Part shown: one piece after another, positions 7,828 to 15,120 of the stretch
Layout of the letters: the number at the start of each line of letters is the position of its first letter
Numbering within the stretch: position 1 is the stretch's first letter
NCBI GenBank assembly: GCA_001275005.1
Contig: JWZX01003245.1
Span: 1-18,635 of the forward strand
Reading direction: 5' to 3'
Length of the DNA: 18,635 bases
Source: Chrysochromulina tobinii
Lineage: Eukaryota; Haptophyta; Prymnesiales; Chrysochromulinaceae
Notes under the pieces: generated by a model
Databases searched by the model: none
The model's input: the letters and a program-made list of their open reading frames with translations, nothing else
What the model was told of the DNA's origin: nothing
Program-made: the position numbers and the translations under genes

Positions 7828-8498
7828 ATGCCCTTGATGCTCTTTCGTCGCCTGCCGGTCCTCGCTGTCTCGGCTGCACTGGTGCGCTCGGTGGTTTCTC
7901 TCGAGCCAAGGTCGCTGTACTCACTTAGTGCACGTAGCCTTGACGGCCACGAGGTGCCGCTCTCCGAATACAAGGGGCGTGTATCATTGGTGGTGAATGT
8001 GGCTTGTGAATGAGGCCTGACCTCGACGAACTACGATCAGCTCCAGCATCTGTATTCAAAGCTGGCGCCCGAAGGTTTTGTCGTCCTCGCCTTTCCGTGC
8101 AACCAATTTGGTGGTCAGGAGCCGGGATCGCCCTCTGAGATCCGCGCATTTGCTGACAGTAAGGGCGTCACGTTCCCGATCTTTGAAAAGGTAGAGGTGA
8201 ATGGTCCCCGCACACATCCTGTGTACAAGTACCTCAAGGGCGGAAGCGACAGCATGTTCGATAGCGTCAAGTGGAACTTTGCCAAGGTGAGCATGCGAGC
8301 AAACCCTCGAGTTTTGCCGCTCCCCTCCTCATCCCTTCCCGCCAGTGAGTCGCCACATCCCTCTGCATGCCTCGGCAGTTTCTTGTCGGTCGCGACGGCA
8401 AGGTGATCTCGCGCTACCTGCCCACAACGTCGCCGTCGTCGATCGAGGGTGACATCCAGGCTGCTCTGATGGCTGATGCGCCCAAGGACGAGCTGTAG
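7828..8498 (+). CDS. Selenocysteine glutathione peroxidase, ER-targeted (signal peptide and KDEL), two exons
   Basis: Exon 1 is 7828-8286 and exon 2 is 8379-8498, phase-0 junction, 192 aa. An in-frame TGA at 8011-8013 sits at codon 62 in NVACE-U-GLTSTNY, the GPx active site (usual NVAS-x-U/C-G-x-T). The rest of the catalytic tetrad is present: Gln97 in FPCNQFGGQEP, and Trp149 and Asn150 in KWNFAK. Splicing restores KWNFAK-FLVGRDGKVISRY. The cysteine expected in plant-type thioredoxin-dependent GPx is absent (FADSKGVTFPIFEKV), so it is GPx4-like and monomeric in type. Residues 1 to about 25 form a signal peptide (LFRRLPVLAVSAALVRSVVS) and the protein ends KDEL-TAG, an ER retention signal. Cys60 gives a Cys-Glu-Sec motif where Ser is usual. 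It reduces H2O2 or lipid hydroperoxides, here presumably in the ER lumen. A SECIS-like fold lies 87 bp after the stop. Confidence 0.93.
8011..8013 (+). other. Selenocysteine (UGA) codon of the GPx
   Basis: Conserved GPx sequence continues in the same frame for 91 codons to the exon end, after intron removal for 39 more, and stops at TAG. TGA serves as a normal stop for several neighbours (for example the methyltransferase at 6203 and the RRM gene at 9076), so recoding is specific to this transcript and needs the SECIS element downstream. Confidence 0.92.
8287..8378 (+). other. Intron of the Sec-GPx gene (92 nt)
   Basis: Donor AAG|GTGAGC and acceptor CTCGGCAG|TTTC. It has a pyrimidine-rich centre and phase 0. 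Removing it joins KWNFAK to FLVGRDGKV, exactly as in GPx proteins; without it the reading frame runs into unrelated residues and is lost. Confidence 0.93.
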
Positions 8499-8535
8499 GC
8501 GCAGCCTTCATCTCGACCGTGACGCCCCCGCCTGC

Positions 8536-8570
8536 AGAGCGCTCAAGAGAGCGCTCAAGAGAGCGCTCAT
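8536..8570 (+). repeat. 12-bp tandem repeat AGAGCGCTCAAG, about 2.9 units, in the GPx 3' UTR
   Basis: Units lie at 8536-8547 and 8548-8559, with a partial unit at 8560-8570. Each contains the perfect 8-bp palindrome GAGCGCTC, so adjacent units can pair. It lies between the GPx stop and the SECIS element. Confidence 0.9.
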
Positions 8571-8584
8571 GTAGTCGTATGGGT

Positions 8585-8662
8585 GGCAAGGCCGTGGGCA
8601 CACATGATGGAGGCGCACGGAAACGCACATGAGTGCGTGTGCGCCTCTGGAGCCAGGTTGCC
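8585..8662 (+). promoter_or_regulatory. SECIS element, form II
   Basis: The core runs from 8604 to 8652. 5' ATGA (8604-8607) faces GGAG (8649-8652) and gives the tandem sheared G.A pairs. Helix II is TG plus GAGGCGCAC (8608-8618) with GTGCGCCTC plus TG (8639-8649), 11 pairs including two G.U. The apical part carries AAA (8621-8623), then a mini-stem CGCAC / GTGCG (8624-8628 with 8633-8637) closed by ATGA, which makes it form II. There are 13 nt between ATGA and the apical AA, within the usual range. Helix I can form from GGCAA (8585-8589) with TTGCC (8658-8662) and an inner CC-TGG/CCA-GG segment. It recruits the Sec insertion machinery (SBP2, eEFSec) to recode the UGA at 8011. Confidence 0.93.
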
Positions 8663-9075
8663 TCGGCCAGCCATTCTGTTCAAAGCAGACGACAGACAAA
8701 GAGACAATCCCGGGAGTACGGAGTAGAAGACGAACGTGTACGACTGTATAGATTCGACTGTAGCCATGTACGCCAGTACAGTGTACACCGCCCCGCGCGT
8801 GCAATCACCTGTGTAACACTGTCCTGTGAGTTGTGCCCACACGGGCTCGGGCACGGCGCACGGATGCGGCCGGCGCATCTGTTCATCCTACTTCCTACTT
8901 CCTAGCCACCGCGCGTGTCCTCCCCCCGCCTGCGCACACAGATTCAGATAGCAGTCGCTAAAGTCAAAAGTGCCGTGCGTGTAACACGAAATGCGGAACG
9001 ATGACAGAGCGTAAAATTGCTTATTGGTAATCAAACTTTGGCGACGCGAGACACCTTCCCGCCAGCTATCCTCTT
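8663..9075. other. Convergent intergenic region after the SECIS
   Basis: This is the rest of the GPx 3' flank meeting the 3' flank of the minus-strand RRM gene. It holds overlapping GTAC/GTGTAC inverted words near 8730-8790 and a CTACTTCCTACTTCCTAG direct repeat near 8887-8905. No gene is seen. Confidence 0.5.
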
Positions 9076-10281
9076 TCACGCCCTGCCCTTCTTTCCCTCC
9101 TTTCGTCCCCGATGAAAGCCGACTGGTTTCTTATTCTTGACATGCTCCGCATCTGCAACGTCGTCGGGTTGATTTCTTTCAGGATTTTGAGCGCGCGCTG
9201 CCAGGAGTTGAGCGTTCTCACGCGCACGCGCGGCCTTCAACGCCGCGCTCAACTCCTGCGTGCTCGCCGATTTGACCGTGCATGCCTTGGCGACGTGGCC
9301 CATCTGGCCACAGAGGAAGCATATAGATGTGATTGGTTCCCCCTGTTTCGTCATAGGCGCCGCCTGTTTCGTCATAGGCGCCGCCTGTTTCGTCATAGGC
9401 GCCGCCTGTTTCGTCACGACGCTCGCAGTGCTCTGGCTGTCACCCGGCGAATTTCTGCGGCCGACGCCCTTGGCACCAGCGCCGGCCTTGGTGGCGCCCT
9501 TGCCATCACCGCCCTTGGCACTCCTTGTCGCCTCAGCCTTGCCGGCGCCACCGCTGGTGCCGGCGGGCGGCTTCTCGGGTGGCGCGTCAAGCCGCGGCTT
9601 CTTGGGTGGCGCGTCGGTCCGATGATGTTGGGCGGATGGGTCCGCCGCCCTCTTCGTGCCGCTCTTCTTCGACGTCGAGCACGCCTTGCAGCGCGGGCGC
9701 GGGATGGGCCAGCCTTGGGCGGCGAAGAACTCTTGCTCCGCGACCGTGAATACGAAAGGTCGATCACAGGTCTTGCATGTGCATGCCAAGTCGCGCAGCT
9801 CGCGCCGCGCCTCCAGATAGGCCCCCTCCAACGCTTTGCGCTTCCGCTGAGGGTCCACTTCGCCAACGACGACTTTTCCCTTGCGATCGCGTCCGAGCTC
9901 ACCCTGAACGACCGACTGGGCGGGCGTCTTCTCTGGCGTAGCGGCCTCCTTGGTCTTCGCGCGCTCGCCGAGCAGCTCGAGCTGAGCCTTGGAAACCGCC
10001 TCACGCACGTTGATCTTGCGCGTCGAGCCGTCTGCGCACGTGAACACGGTCTGATGTAGTGCCAGACCTGCATCCAACGTTTCCCAATCGCTCATATCCA
10101 CAAACGCTGTGCCCGTGAACTTGCCATCCTTCAACACAAGTCGCACAGATGGCAGAAGCGCGGAGGCCGATTTTAGGGCCGCCTCGGCAAAGTATGACGC
10201 GACATCTTCCCGCGTAGCACCGTATGGCAATTGATTGATGAACAGGCTTGCCTTGGCCGTCGGGGCCTTTGTCGTCCACAT
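9076..10281 (-). CDS. RNA-binding protein: RRM, zinc ribbon (zf-trcl-like) and CCHC zinc knuckle
   Basis: The product is 401 aa from ATG at 10281; the frame upstream opens only with GTG. Residues about 12-94 are an RRM with RNP2 LFINQLP and RNP1-like KFTGTAFVDM. A Lys/Glu-rich linker follows. Residues about 167-201 match the 'probable zinc-ribbon' family (zf-trcl): CKTCDRPFVFTVAEQEFF, then PRCKAC, with Cys pairs at about 169/172 and 198/201. A long basic, Gly/Ala/Pro/Lys-rich segment follows, with PPKKPRLDAPPEKPP as a possible nuclear signal. The heptad MTKQAAP is then repeated (about 290-313). A retroviral-type knuckle CFLCGQMGHVAKAC (C-x2-C-x4-H-x4-C, about 321-334) and a charged tail end the protein. 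It likely binds single-stranded RNA in the nucleus or nucleolus; the target is unknown. Confidence 0.87.
   Translation of the reverse strand: MWTTKAPTAKASLFINQLPYGATREDVASYFAEAALKSASALLPSVRLVLKDGKFTGTAFVDMSDWETLDAGLALHQTVFTCADGSTRKINVREAVSKAQLELLGERAKTKEAATPEKTPAQSVVQGELGRDRKGKVVVGEVDPQRKRKALEGAYLEARRELRDLACTCKTCDRPFVFTVAEQEFFAAQGWPIPRPRCKACSTSKKSGTKRAADPSAQHHRTDAPPKKPRLDAPPEKPPAGTSGGAGKAEATRSAKGGDGKGATKAGAGAKGVGRRNSPGDSQSTASVVTKQAAPMTKQAAPMTKQAAPMTKQGEPITSICFLCGQMGHVAKACTVKSASTQELSAALKAARARENAQLLAARAQNPERNQPDDVADAEHVKNKKPVGFHRGRKEGKKGRA
9342..9416 (-). repeat. In-frame 21-bp tandem repeat encoding MTKQAAP
   Basis: Three identical 21-bp units (9342-9362, 9363-9383, 9384-9404) and a 12-bp partial encode the heptads just before the zinc knuckle. 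Identity at the nucleotide level means recent expansion, so copy number probably varies between strains. Confidence 0.92.
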
Positions 10282-10541
10282 GTGTTGCTGTCCACGTCGC
10301 ACCGAATGTTGGCTTTCTTTCTCGTTATCAAATAACGTAAGAAATATCCAAATTAGGCACGTCTTCCGTACGGAGTCGCTCTGCAGTGTGAAGACCTTTA
10401 ATACACGCTACGCTGAATTATCGCTAACACAATATGAAAGCAACCTGGGTAATGATTGTGCACTGTGACACAAACTCAGTCCGTGAAAACAGCGCGCGAT
10501 GCAGACACGGCACATGCCTTGTCCGGTTGTCCGTCACCTTG

Positions 10542-12369
10542 TCAAGGGCCGTGCGTAAGCACGCGTGGCACGCCTCGGCGCGTCTCGCCCGCCTCGCCTC
10601 TCGCCTGGGCCCACCTCTCCTGCGAGGCCAACTGTTTGCGGGCGTCGAAGACGCTGCCGCCGGGCAGCGCGCCGTCCTTCATGAGCCTATCGAGCCTGGC
10701 CATGTAGTTGCTGTGCGCCATGGCGAGGCTCGGTGCGCGGTGCGAGCCCGGGCGCACGGCCGCGCGGCTGATGCGCTCGTAAATCGTCGAAAAGTCGACC
10801 ACCTTTTCGGCAGCATCTCGTTCGTATCTCGCCTGGAGCTCGAGCAGCTGCACGGGAGGCTGTTCGGCGTACTTGTCGAAGAGCGCATCCACGACCGCGC
10901 GGTCAATGGCCGCGTCGGACTCGATGTCAGTCCTCTGCAGCGGCGCCGGACGCGGCGCGGTCGTGGCGCCCGGCAGCGGCGCGTCCTCGACGGGCTTTTG
11001 CCTCGCGAGCTGGTGCACGGAGATGGTGCGCTGAGGCAATCCAAGAAGGGCGAGGCCCGCGTGGAACTCGGCGCGCGTCGCGTGCGTGCGCGAGCGCGCC
11101 CCGCCGATCGGAGCTGATCGGAAGACGCGCCGCAGCACCGCCGCGCGCGCCGCGTCGGAGTCCGAAGGGGACTTTTGGTCAAGCTTCTCAAGCAAAGCGA
11201 CCTCGAGGCGCTCCACGAGCTGCCTCTGGCGCAAGCTGGCGACCTCGGAGGCGTTTGACTGGCGCGACGCGGTCGCAGCCGCCGCCGCGGCTGCCAAGGG
11301 CCCTCCGAGCGGCGCGCCCGGCGCGAAGTCACGTACCAGAGGGTGATTCTTCGCGACGAGTCTCGCGGCGGCCGCCTCAATCTCAAGCTCGCGCGCCGCT
11401 TGCGCCGCCCGGAGGGCCTCGACGCGCGCGATGGCGGCGGCGGCCTCTGCCTTGGCAATCCTGGCTTCCTGCTCGGCCTCTGCGCGCCCTAACTGCTCCG
11501 CCACCAGCTGGTTGCGCACCCATTCGCCATTCGTGTCACCCTTCCAGAAGGTGTCCTTCTGGAGCAGGCGCGCGCGCACGCCGTCGGCGGCAGGCCCACC
11601 GCCATAGGCATTATCGCGCATCAGCTCATCCCGGACGGCTGCAAGCCGCGCCTTCCTCGTCGCGATGATGTGGCCACTTGTCAGGCGCGCGTGCCGTCCA
11701 CGAGGCCGCCGCCGTCGAGGGGCGCCCACCGTAATTGATCGAGCCCTGGTTGGCGCCGCCGCTGCCGAGGCCGACGAGCGGCGGCCGGGTACGGAAGGCG
11801 TTGCCCGCGGCGTCGTGCTCGAGCGCCGCGAACTCGTCCGTGCCGAGCGGGTCGTAGTACGCGCTGGTCCGCTGCTCGGCGTCCCTGACCATTTGGTGAA
11901 ACTCGACGAGGTCGAGCTTGCCGTCCGGGTTCGCGTCGCACTCTGCGAGCACGGACGCGACGGCGCGCGCGGACACGTCGATGCCGTACATGCGCAGCGC
12001 GGTGCGCAGCTCGCGGTAGCCGAGGTAGCCGTCGTGGTTGAAGTCGCACGCCTCAAAGGCGTTGCGCACACGCTGCGGCACGGCCGTGTGGGCCGTGTAT
12101 TCCTGCTTGGAGGCGCGCGCGGCGTCCTTGGCGCGCTGCTCGACGTACGCATCGGCCGCCAGCGAGGCTTCCGCCTTCACCTTGTGCTCTCGCGCGTCTC
12201 GTGCAGCTGCGAGCTGCGCGTCGAGCTGAGACTCAAACTCCTGCTGCGTGGGGAACGCCGAGTGCCATTGAGGACGGGTCTCGTGGTGCGTCGGGTTGAC
12301 TGGCATGTTTTGGCCGGTGAACAAGGCGTTGACCTGCGTTGGCTGATGGACCATGGGACGGCGCGGCAT
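10542..12369 (-). CDS. EF-hand protein with long helical tail, axoneme-type, two exons
   Basis: Exon 1 is 12369-11730 and exon 2 is 11638-10542, 578 aa. The frame changes between exons; removing the 91-nt GT-AG intron joins SINY-A-VRDELMRDNAYGG in frame. The N-terminus (MVHQPTQVNALFTGQNMP, then TRPQWHSAFPTQQEFE) and helix are followed by two canonical EF-hand loops, DFNHDGYLGYRE (about 109-120) and DANPDGKLDLVE (about 145-156). Exon 2 encodes an Ala/Glu/Arg-rich helix, then a weak third EF-like segment (RAEFHAGLALLGLPQ, AVVDALFDKYAE) and a conserved-looking C-terminus (MARLDRLMKDGALPGGSVF). EF-hand proteins of this composition are common in flagellar and basal-body proteomes; assignment to the axoneme is inference. 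Start chosen at ATG 12369 (A at -3); ATG 12354 is possible. Confidence 0.83.
11639..11729 (-). other. Intron of the EF-hand gene (91 nt)
   Basis: On the minus strand the donor is TACG|GTGGGC and the acceptor GGCTTGCAG|CCGTC. Phase 1, length 91 (1 mod 3), which exactly bridges the change of frame. Its size matches the 92-nt GPx intron. I tried the other AG sites at 11652, 11656 and 11677 with this donor; they do not restore the frame. Confidence 0.85.
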
Positions 12370-12634
12370 TATGTGCCAGGCTCGTGGCAAAGAGCGATGA
12401 GGGCGGACCAACCGCCCTGAGCAAAAGTCCAGAGGTGTGAACAGCCGGAAAAACTGGCGCCCAAACGAGGAGGCGGATGTGCGAGCGACCTCAACTGAAT
12501 TCGAAAGGACTTAATTTTACAACTTGACTTGTGTCCTTTCCCCACGGTTTGTTTTGATTTCCCCACACACTCGGCGTCCCTCGGAAGAGAGGGACGCGAC
12601 GAGTCGGCGAACAAGCTTCTCGCACCGCAATCGA
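12370..12634. promoter_or_regulatory. Divergent promoter with an 8-bp inverted repeat
   Basis: It separates the EF-hand ATG (12369, minus) from the coiled-coil gene ATG (12635, plus). A perfect inverted repeat GAAAGGAC (12503-12510) / GTCCTTTC (12533-12540) with a 22-nt AT-rich spacer sits near the middle. It could be a binding site serving both genes or a hairpin; this is unproven. Confidence 0.45.
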
Positions 12635-14605
12635 ATGCCCAAGGGCAAGAAGATGAAGACGGACGATGACGGCGATGACGATTGGCGCCACGACGATGAC
12701 GACACTCCCAACATGTCACAAGGCGCTGGATCTTCTTCCACACAGGACGTGTCCGTGAGTGGTGCCACAGCACCTAAGTTCATGGAAGGCATCGCAAACG
12801 ATATGATCCAGGAGTGGTGGAAGGAAGCGTATACCTGCAAGTGCCCATTTAACAGCAGCATGATCAATCGCTTCTTGAATTCTAAGGCCTTGACCGCTCC
12901 CAGGCTCTGTGAGGACATCCGGTACGGCCTTCCACTACGGTGGGACCCGCGCGAGGGCTCGTCCCACGTGATTGGAGGCGATTGCTGCTGCAAGGGCGAT
13001 AAGTATTTCACTGCAGCGGAGCTGCAAGCCCATGGCAAAGATACTGCGCGCAACGGCGGGAGTATGGGTGCCGTGCACAAAACGCTCTCGCAATTTCTGA
13101 TCGGACAGGGCTATGGAGCCAGCTCCATGGAGCCAGCTGCTACCATCCGGTCGCAGATCGAGCCGATGGCCGCGATCGATGAAGTCTCATGGCCACCACT
13201 TGTCGTGTTGCGGAGCAGCCCCGGTTACGAGAAACTCATAATGTCCAAGGGCCAGGCGAGTAAGTACCTTGGTGCGGTCGCCAAGGCAACCGAATACGTG
13301 CCAGTGTACACAGCCCCCGCCCACGGCTCAGGTGAGGCGAGTCAGTTCTTGGGCCAAATTGTGCTCATCTTTAAGGGGGGGAGCGAGGCTGAGCAGGACT
13401 CGATGCTCGACGCAGCCGTCGCGCTGCGAGAGGAGGTCATTGCCCAATACAAGCCTGACGATGGATCCATCTTTGCTTCGGCCGATCTCCTCGATCGAGC
13501 CCATTACCACCGCCTGCCAGCATCCTGCAAAAGGGAGCTGGAGAAGTCCAACGGCGGACGGCCATTTGAGTGGCGCAAGCTTCACGAGGAGCGTTCACGC
13601 GCACGAAATGAGGCCGTCAAGAGGGCTGCGGTGCGCACATGCGCATGCACCTGCACGTGTGCACACCTCCTGCGTCGCTTGAAGCGGATCGAACGCAGCC
13701 CGAGGATCAAGCCACTGACAGACGCGTGTTTCGTGTTGCTCGCGAGAATGCAGGAGCTTGTGGCGGTCCAAGCGCAACGCGACGAGGCGCGCGCGGGGAT
13801 GAAGGAGGCGCAGGAGCGTAGGTTGCAGATGGAGGAGGAGTTCCGGAACAAGGAGCGCGCGCTGCAGGAGGCCCATGCGAGCGTTGTGCACGATATCACC
13901 AAGGCGACCGAGACCGAGTGGTCGAATCATTTCTTGACGACGCTGCGGCTCCAACAAGAGAATCAGCGGGCGGAGGGAGAGCGACGGCTCGCTCTGGAGC
14001 AGATGCGTGCCAAAGAGTATGAGAAAGCGCTGCTGGAGGCGCACTACCAGGACGAGTTGGAGCGGCAGCAGCGCAAGCTGGACGAGGCCCTCGGAGAGGC
14101 CGAGGCGCTTAGGGTGGATCGCGAGCAGCTGGTGGGCGAGGAACTGCGCGCTGCCAAGCAGGTGATTGTTGACGCCCTCAATGCCGAAAATGAGGACAAG
14201 AACGCAAAGATCCAGTTGCAGCTGGTTCGCACGCAAAAGGAGCTTGAAGAGGCAAAGGCGAAATGCCAAGATGCGGTGGAAAACTATGAGGATTTTGCCA
14301 AGCCGCTGCAACTACAGAACGATCTCTTGATGGCGAAGATCGACGCGCTGGGTATGGCCGTCCTCTTGAGTACCGCTCCGTCGTTGAAGCCAGACGAGGC
14401 CGAGAACTTCGGGCGAGGAATGCTTGCCGTGGATTTGAAGCAGAAGGACTCGAAGCAGCAGATTGCAGGAAAGGCACGCGAGTTCCTCTGGAAACTGGAG
14501 AAACGCGATGTGCTGCAGGCAGGGTATAACTTTACGCTTAAGCTTGCGGCCTCAGAGAAGAAGGACGCCATCATCCAAAAGATTATGGAGAGCAAATTCG
14601 AGTGA
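12635..14605 (+). CDS. Coiled-coil protein with zinc-finger-like and XS-like regions (SGS3/FDM-like architecture, tentative)
   Basis: The product is 656 aa as an unspliced frame, or 615 aa if 13631-13753 is an intron. Start ATG 12635 (MPKGKKMKTDDD); upstream the frame opens only with TTG. After a basic and acidic N-terminus, residues about 117-148 (CCCKGDKYFTAAELQAH, then GAVHKTLSQFL) resemble the zf-XS finger. Residues about 184-316 (VSWPPLVVLRSSPG, GQIVLIFKGGSEAEQDSM, then RPFEWRKLHEER) resemble an XS domain, which in plants binds double-stranded RNA. A long coiled coil follows (about 374-560) and then an unassigned C-terminus (FGRGMLAVDLKQKD, then REFLWKLEKRD). Plant FDM/IDN2 proteins have zf-XS, XS, coiled coil and XH in this order and about this length; they act in RNA-directed DNA methylation. 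The match was made by eye and is weak; an unrelated coiled-coil protein is possible. Confidence 0.65.
   Translation: MPKGKKMKTDDDGDDDWRHDDDDTPNMSQGAGSSSTQDVSVSGATAPKFMEGIANDMIQEWWKEAYTCKCPFNSSMINRFLNSKALTAPRLCEDIRYGLPLRWDPREGSSHVIGGDCCCKGDKYFTAAELQAHGKDTARNGGSMGAVHKTLSQFLIGQGYGASSMEPAATIRSQIEPMAAIDEVSWPPLVVLRSSPGYEKLIMSKGQASKYLGAVAKATEYVPVYTAPAHGSGEASQFLGQIVLIFKGGSEAEQDSMLDAAVALREEVIAQYKPDDGSIFASADLLDRAHYHRLPASCKRELEKSNGGRPFEWRKLHEERSRARNEAVKRAAVRTCACTCTCAHLLRRLKRIERSPRIKPLTDACFVLLARMQELVAVQAQRDEARAGMKEAQERRLQMEEEFRNKERALQEAHASVVHDITKATETEWSNHFLTTLRLQQENQRAEGERRLALEQMRAKEYEKALLEAHYQDELERQQRKLDEALGEAEALRVDREQLVGEELRAAKQVIVDALNAENEDKNAKIQLQLVRTQKELEEAKAKCQDAVENYEDFAKPLQLQNDLLMAKIDALGMAVLLSTAPSLKPDEAENFGRGMLAVDLKQKDSKQQIAGKAREFLWKLEKRDVLQAGYNFTLKLAASEKKDAIIQKIMESKFE
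13631..13753 (+). other. Probable in-frame intron (123 nt, 41 codons)
   Basis: Donor GCG|GTGCGC, branch-like CCACTGAC about 40 nt before the acceptor, and acceptor GAGAATGCAG|GAG. Phase 0, length divisible by three and no stop, so it is invisible to ORF calling. The encoded segment (VRTCACTCTCAHLLRR...) is Cys-rich and breaks an otherwise continuous charged helix (RNEAVKRAA to ELVAVQAQRDEA). Skipping it makes the coiled coil continuous. Confidence 0.6.
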
Positions 14606-14653
14606 AAGCAAACGAAATCGAGGGAGAGGTGTGTACATGCAGCCACGGTGGAT

Positions 14654-14672
14654 TCTAGCGCGTAGCGCTAGA
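14654..14672 (+). repeat. Perfect 8-bp stem hairpin after the coiled-coil gene
   Basis: TCTAGCGC-GTA-GCGCTAGA lies 49 bp after the stop at 14605, so it would be in the 3' UTR. A related CTAG-containing hairpin lies downstream of the DUF616 gene (17782-17812). Confidence 0.85.
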
Positions 14673-14959
14673 TTGGTTGTCTTCCAGGGCAAGCAACGTT
14701 GCTGGGCGGTAGGCGCACCAGCTCGGCGAACAAGATGCGCCGGCGGGCGGGCCAAAAAAGGCGGTACCATGCGGGCGAGGGAGGGCGGATATCGCATTCA
14801 CACCATCCATGCAAACACGTCGCGTGCGCATACAAGATACATGGGCCATGCACAGATGCACTCGAGCTTGCATACGTGTCCAATGCCAGAACTGCATACT
14901 TGTATCCGGGCGAAACGAGATTCTCGCTCGTGGCACTGTCGCTGACGGCCCGTTTGTGT

Positions 14960-14995
14960 GGCCACTGGCCAGCTCGTTTTGCGGCCACTGGCCAG
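14960..14995. repeat. 13-bp direct repeat GGCCACTGGCCAG, two copies
   Basis: Copies lie at 14960-14972 and 14983-14995, a 23-bp period. Each contains CTGGCCAG, so the pair can also form hairpins. Confidence 0.88.
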
Positions 14996-15120
14996 CCGTC
15001 GTCGGGTAATGCGACGTTACTCGACTTATAGTCGCGTATTGAGCGTGACTGTGTTCGTGGGGGGGTGAGTTTTTTCGTTTCTACTCGCGGCGCTGTGAAC
15101 CCTGTGTGTTCATGAAGATC

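Noticed and set aside
8011-8013. TGA as a nonsense mutation making the GPx a pseudogene
   Set aside because: It falls exactly at the catalytic Sec/Cys position, the frame stays intact and conserved on both sides, and a form II SECIS lies downstream.
10434-11117. 227-aa plus-strand ORF opposite the EF-hand gene
   Set aside because: It is the antisense shadow of exon 2, which has the coherent helical composition; no ATG-led domain is seen on the plus strand.
11626-12152. Two overlapping genes or a frameshifted pseudogene in the EF-hand locus
   Set aside because: A GT-AG intron of 91 nt and correct phase joins the two frames into one protein without loss of sequence features.
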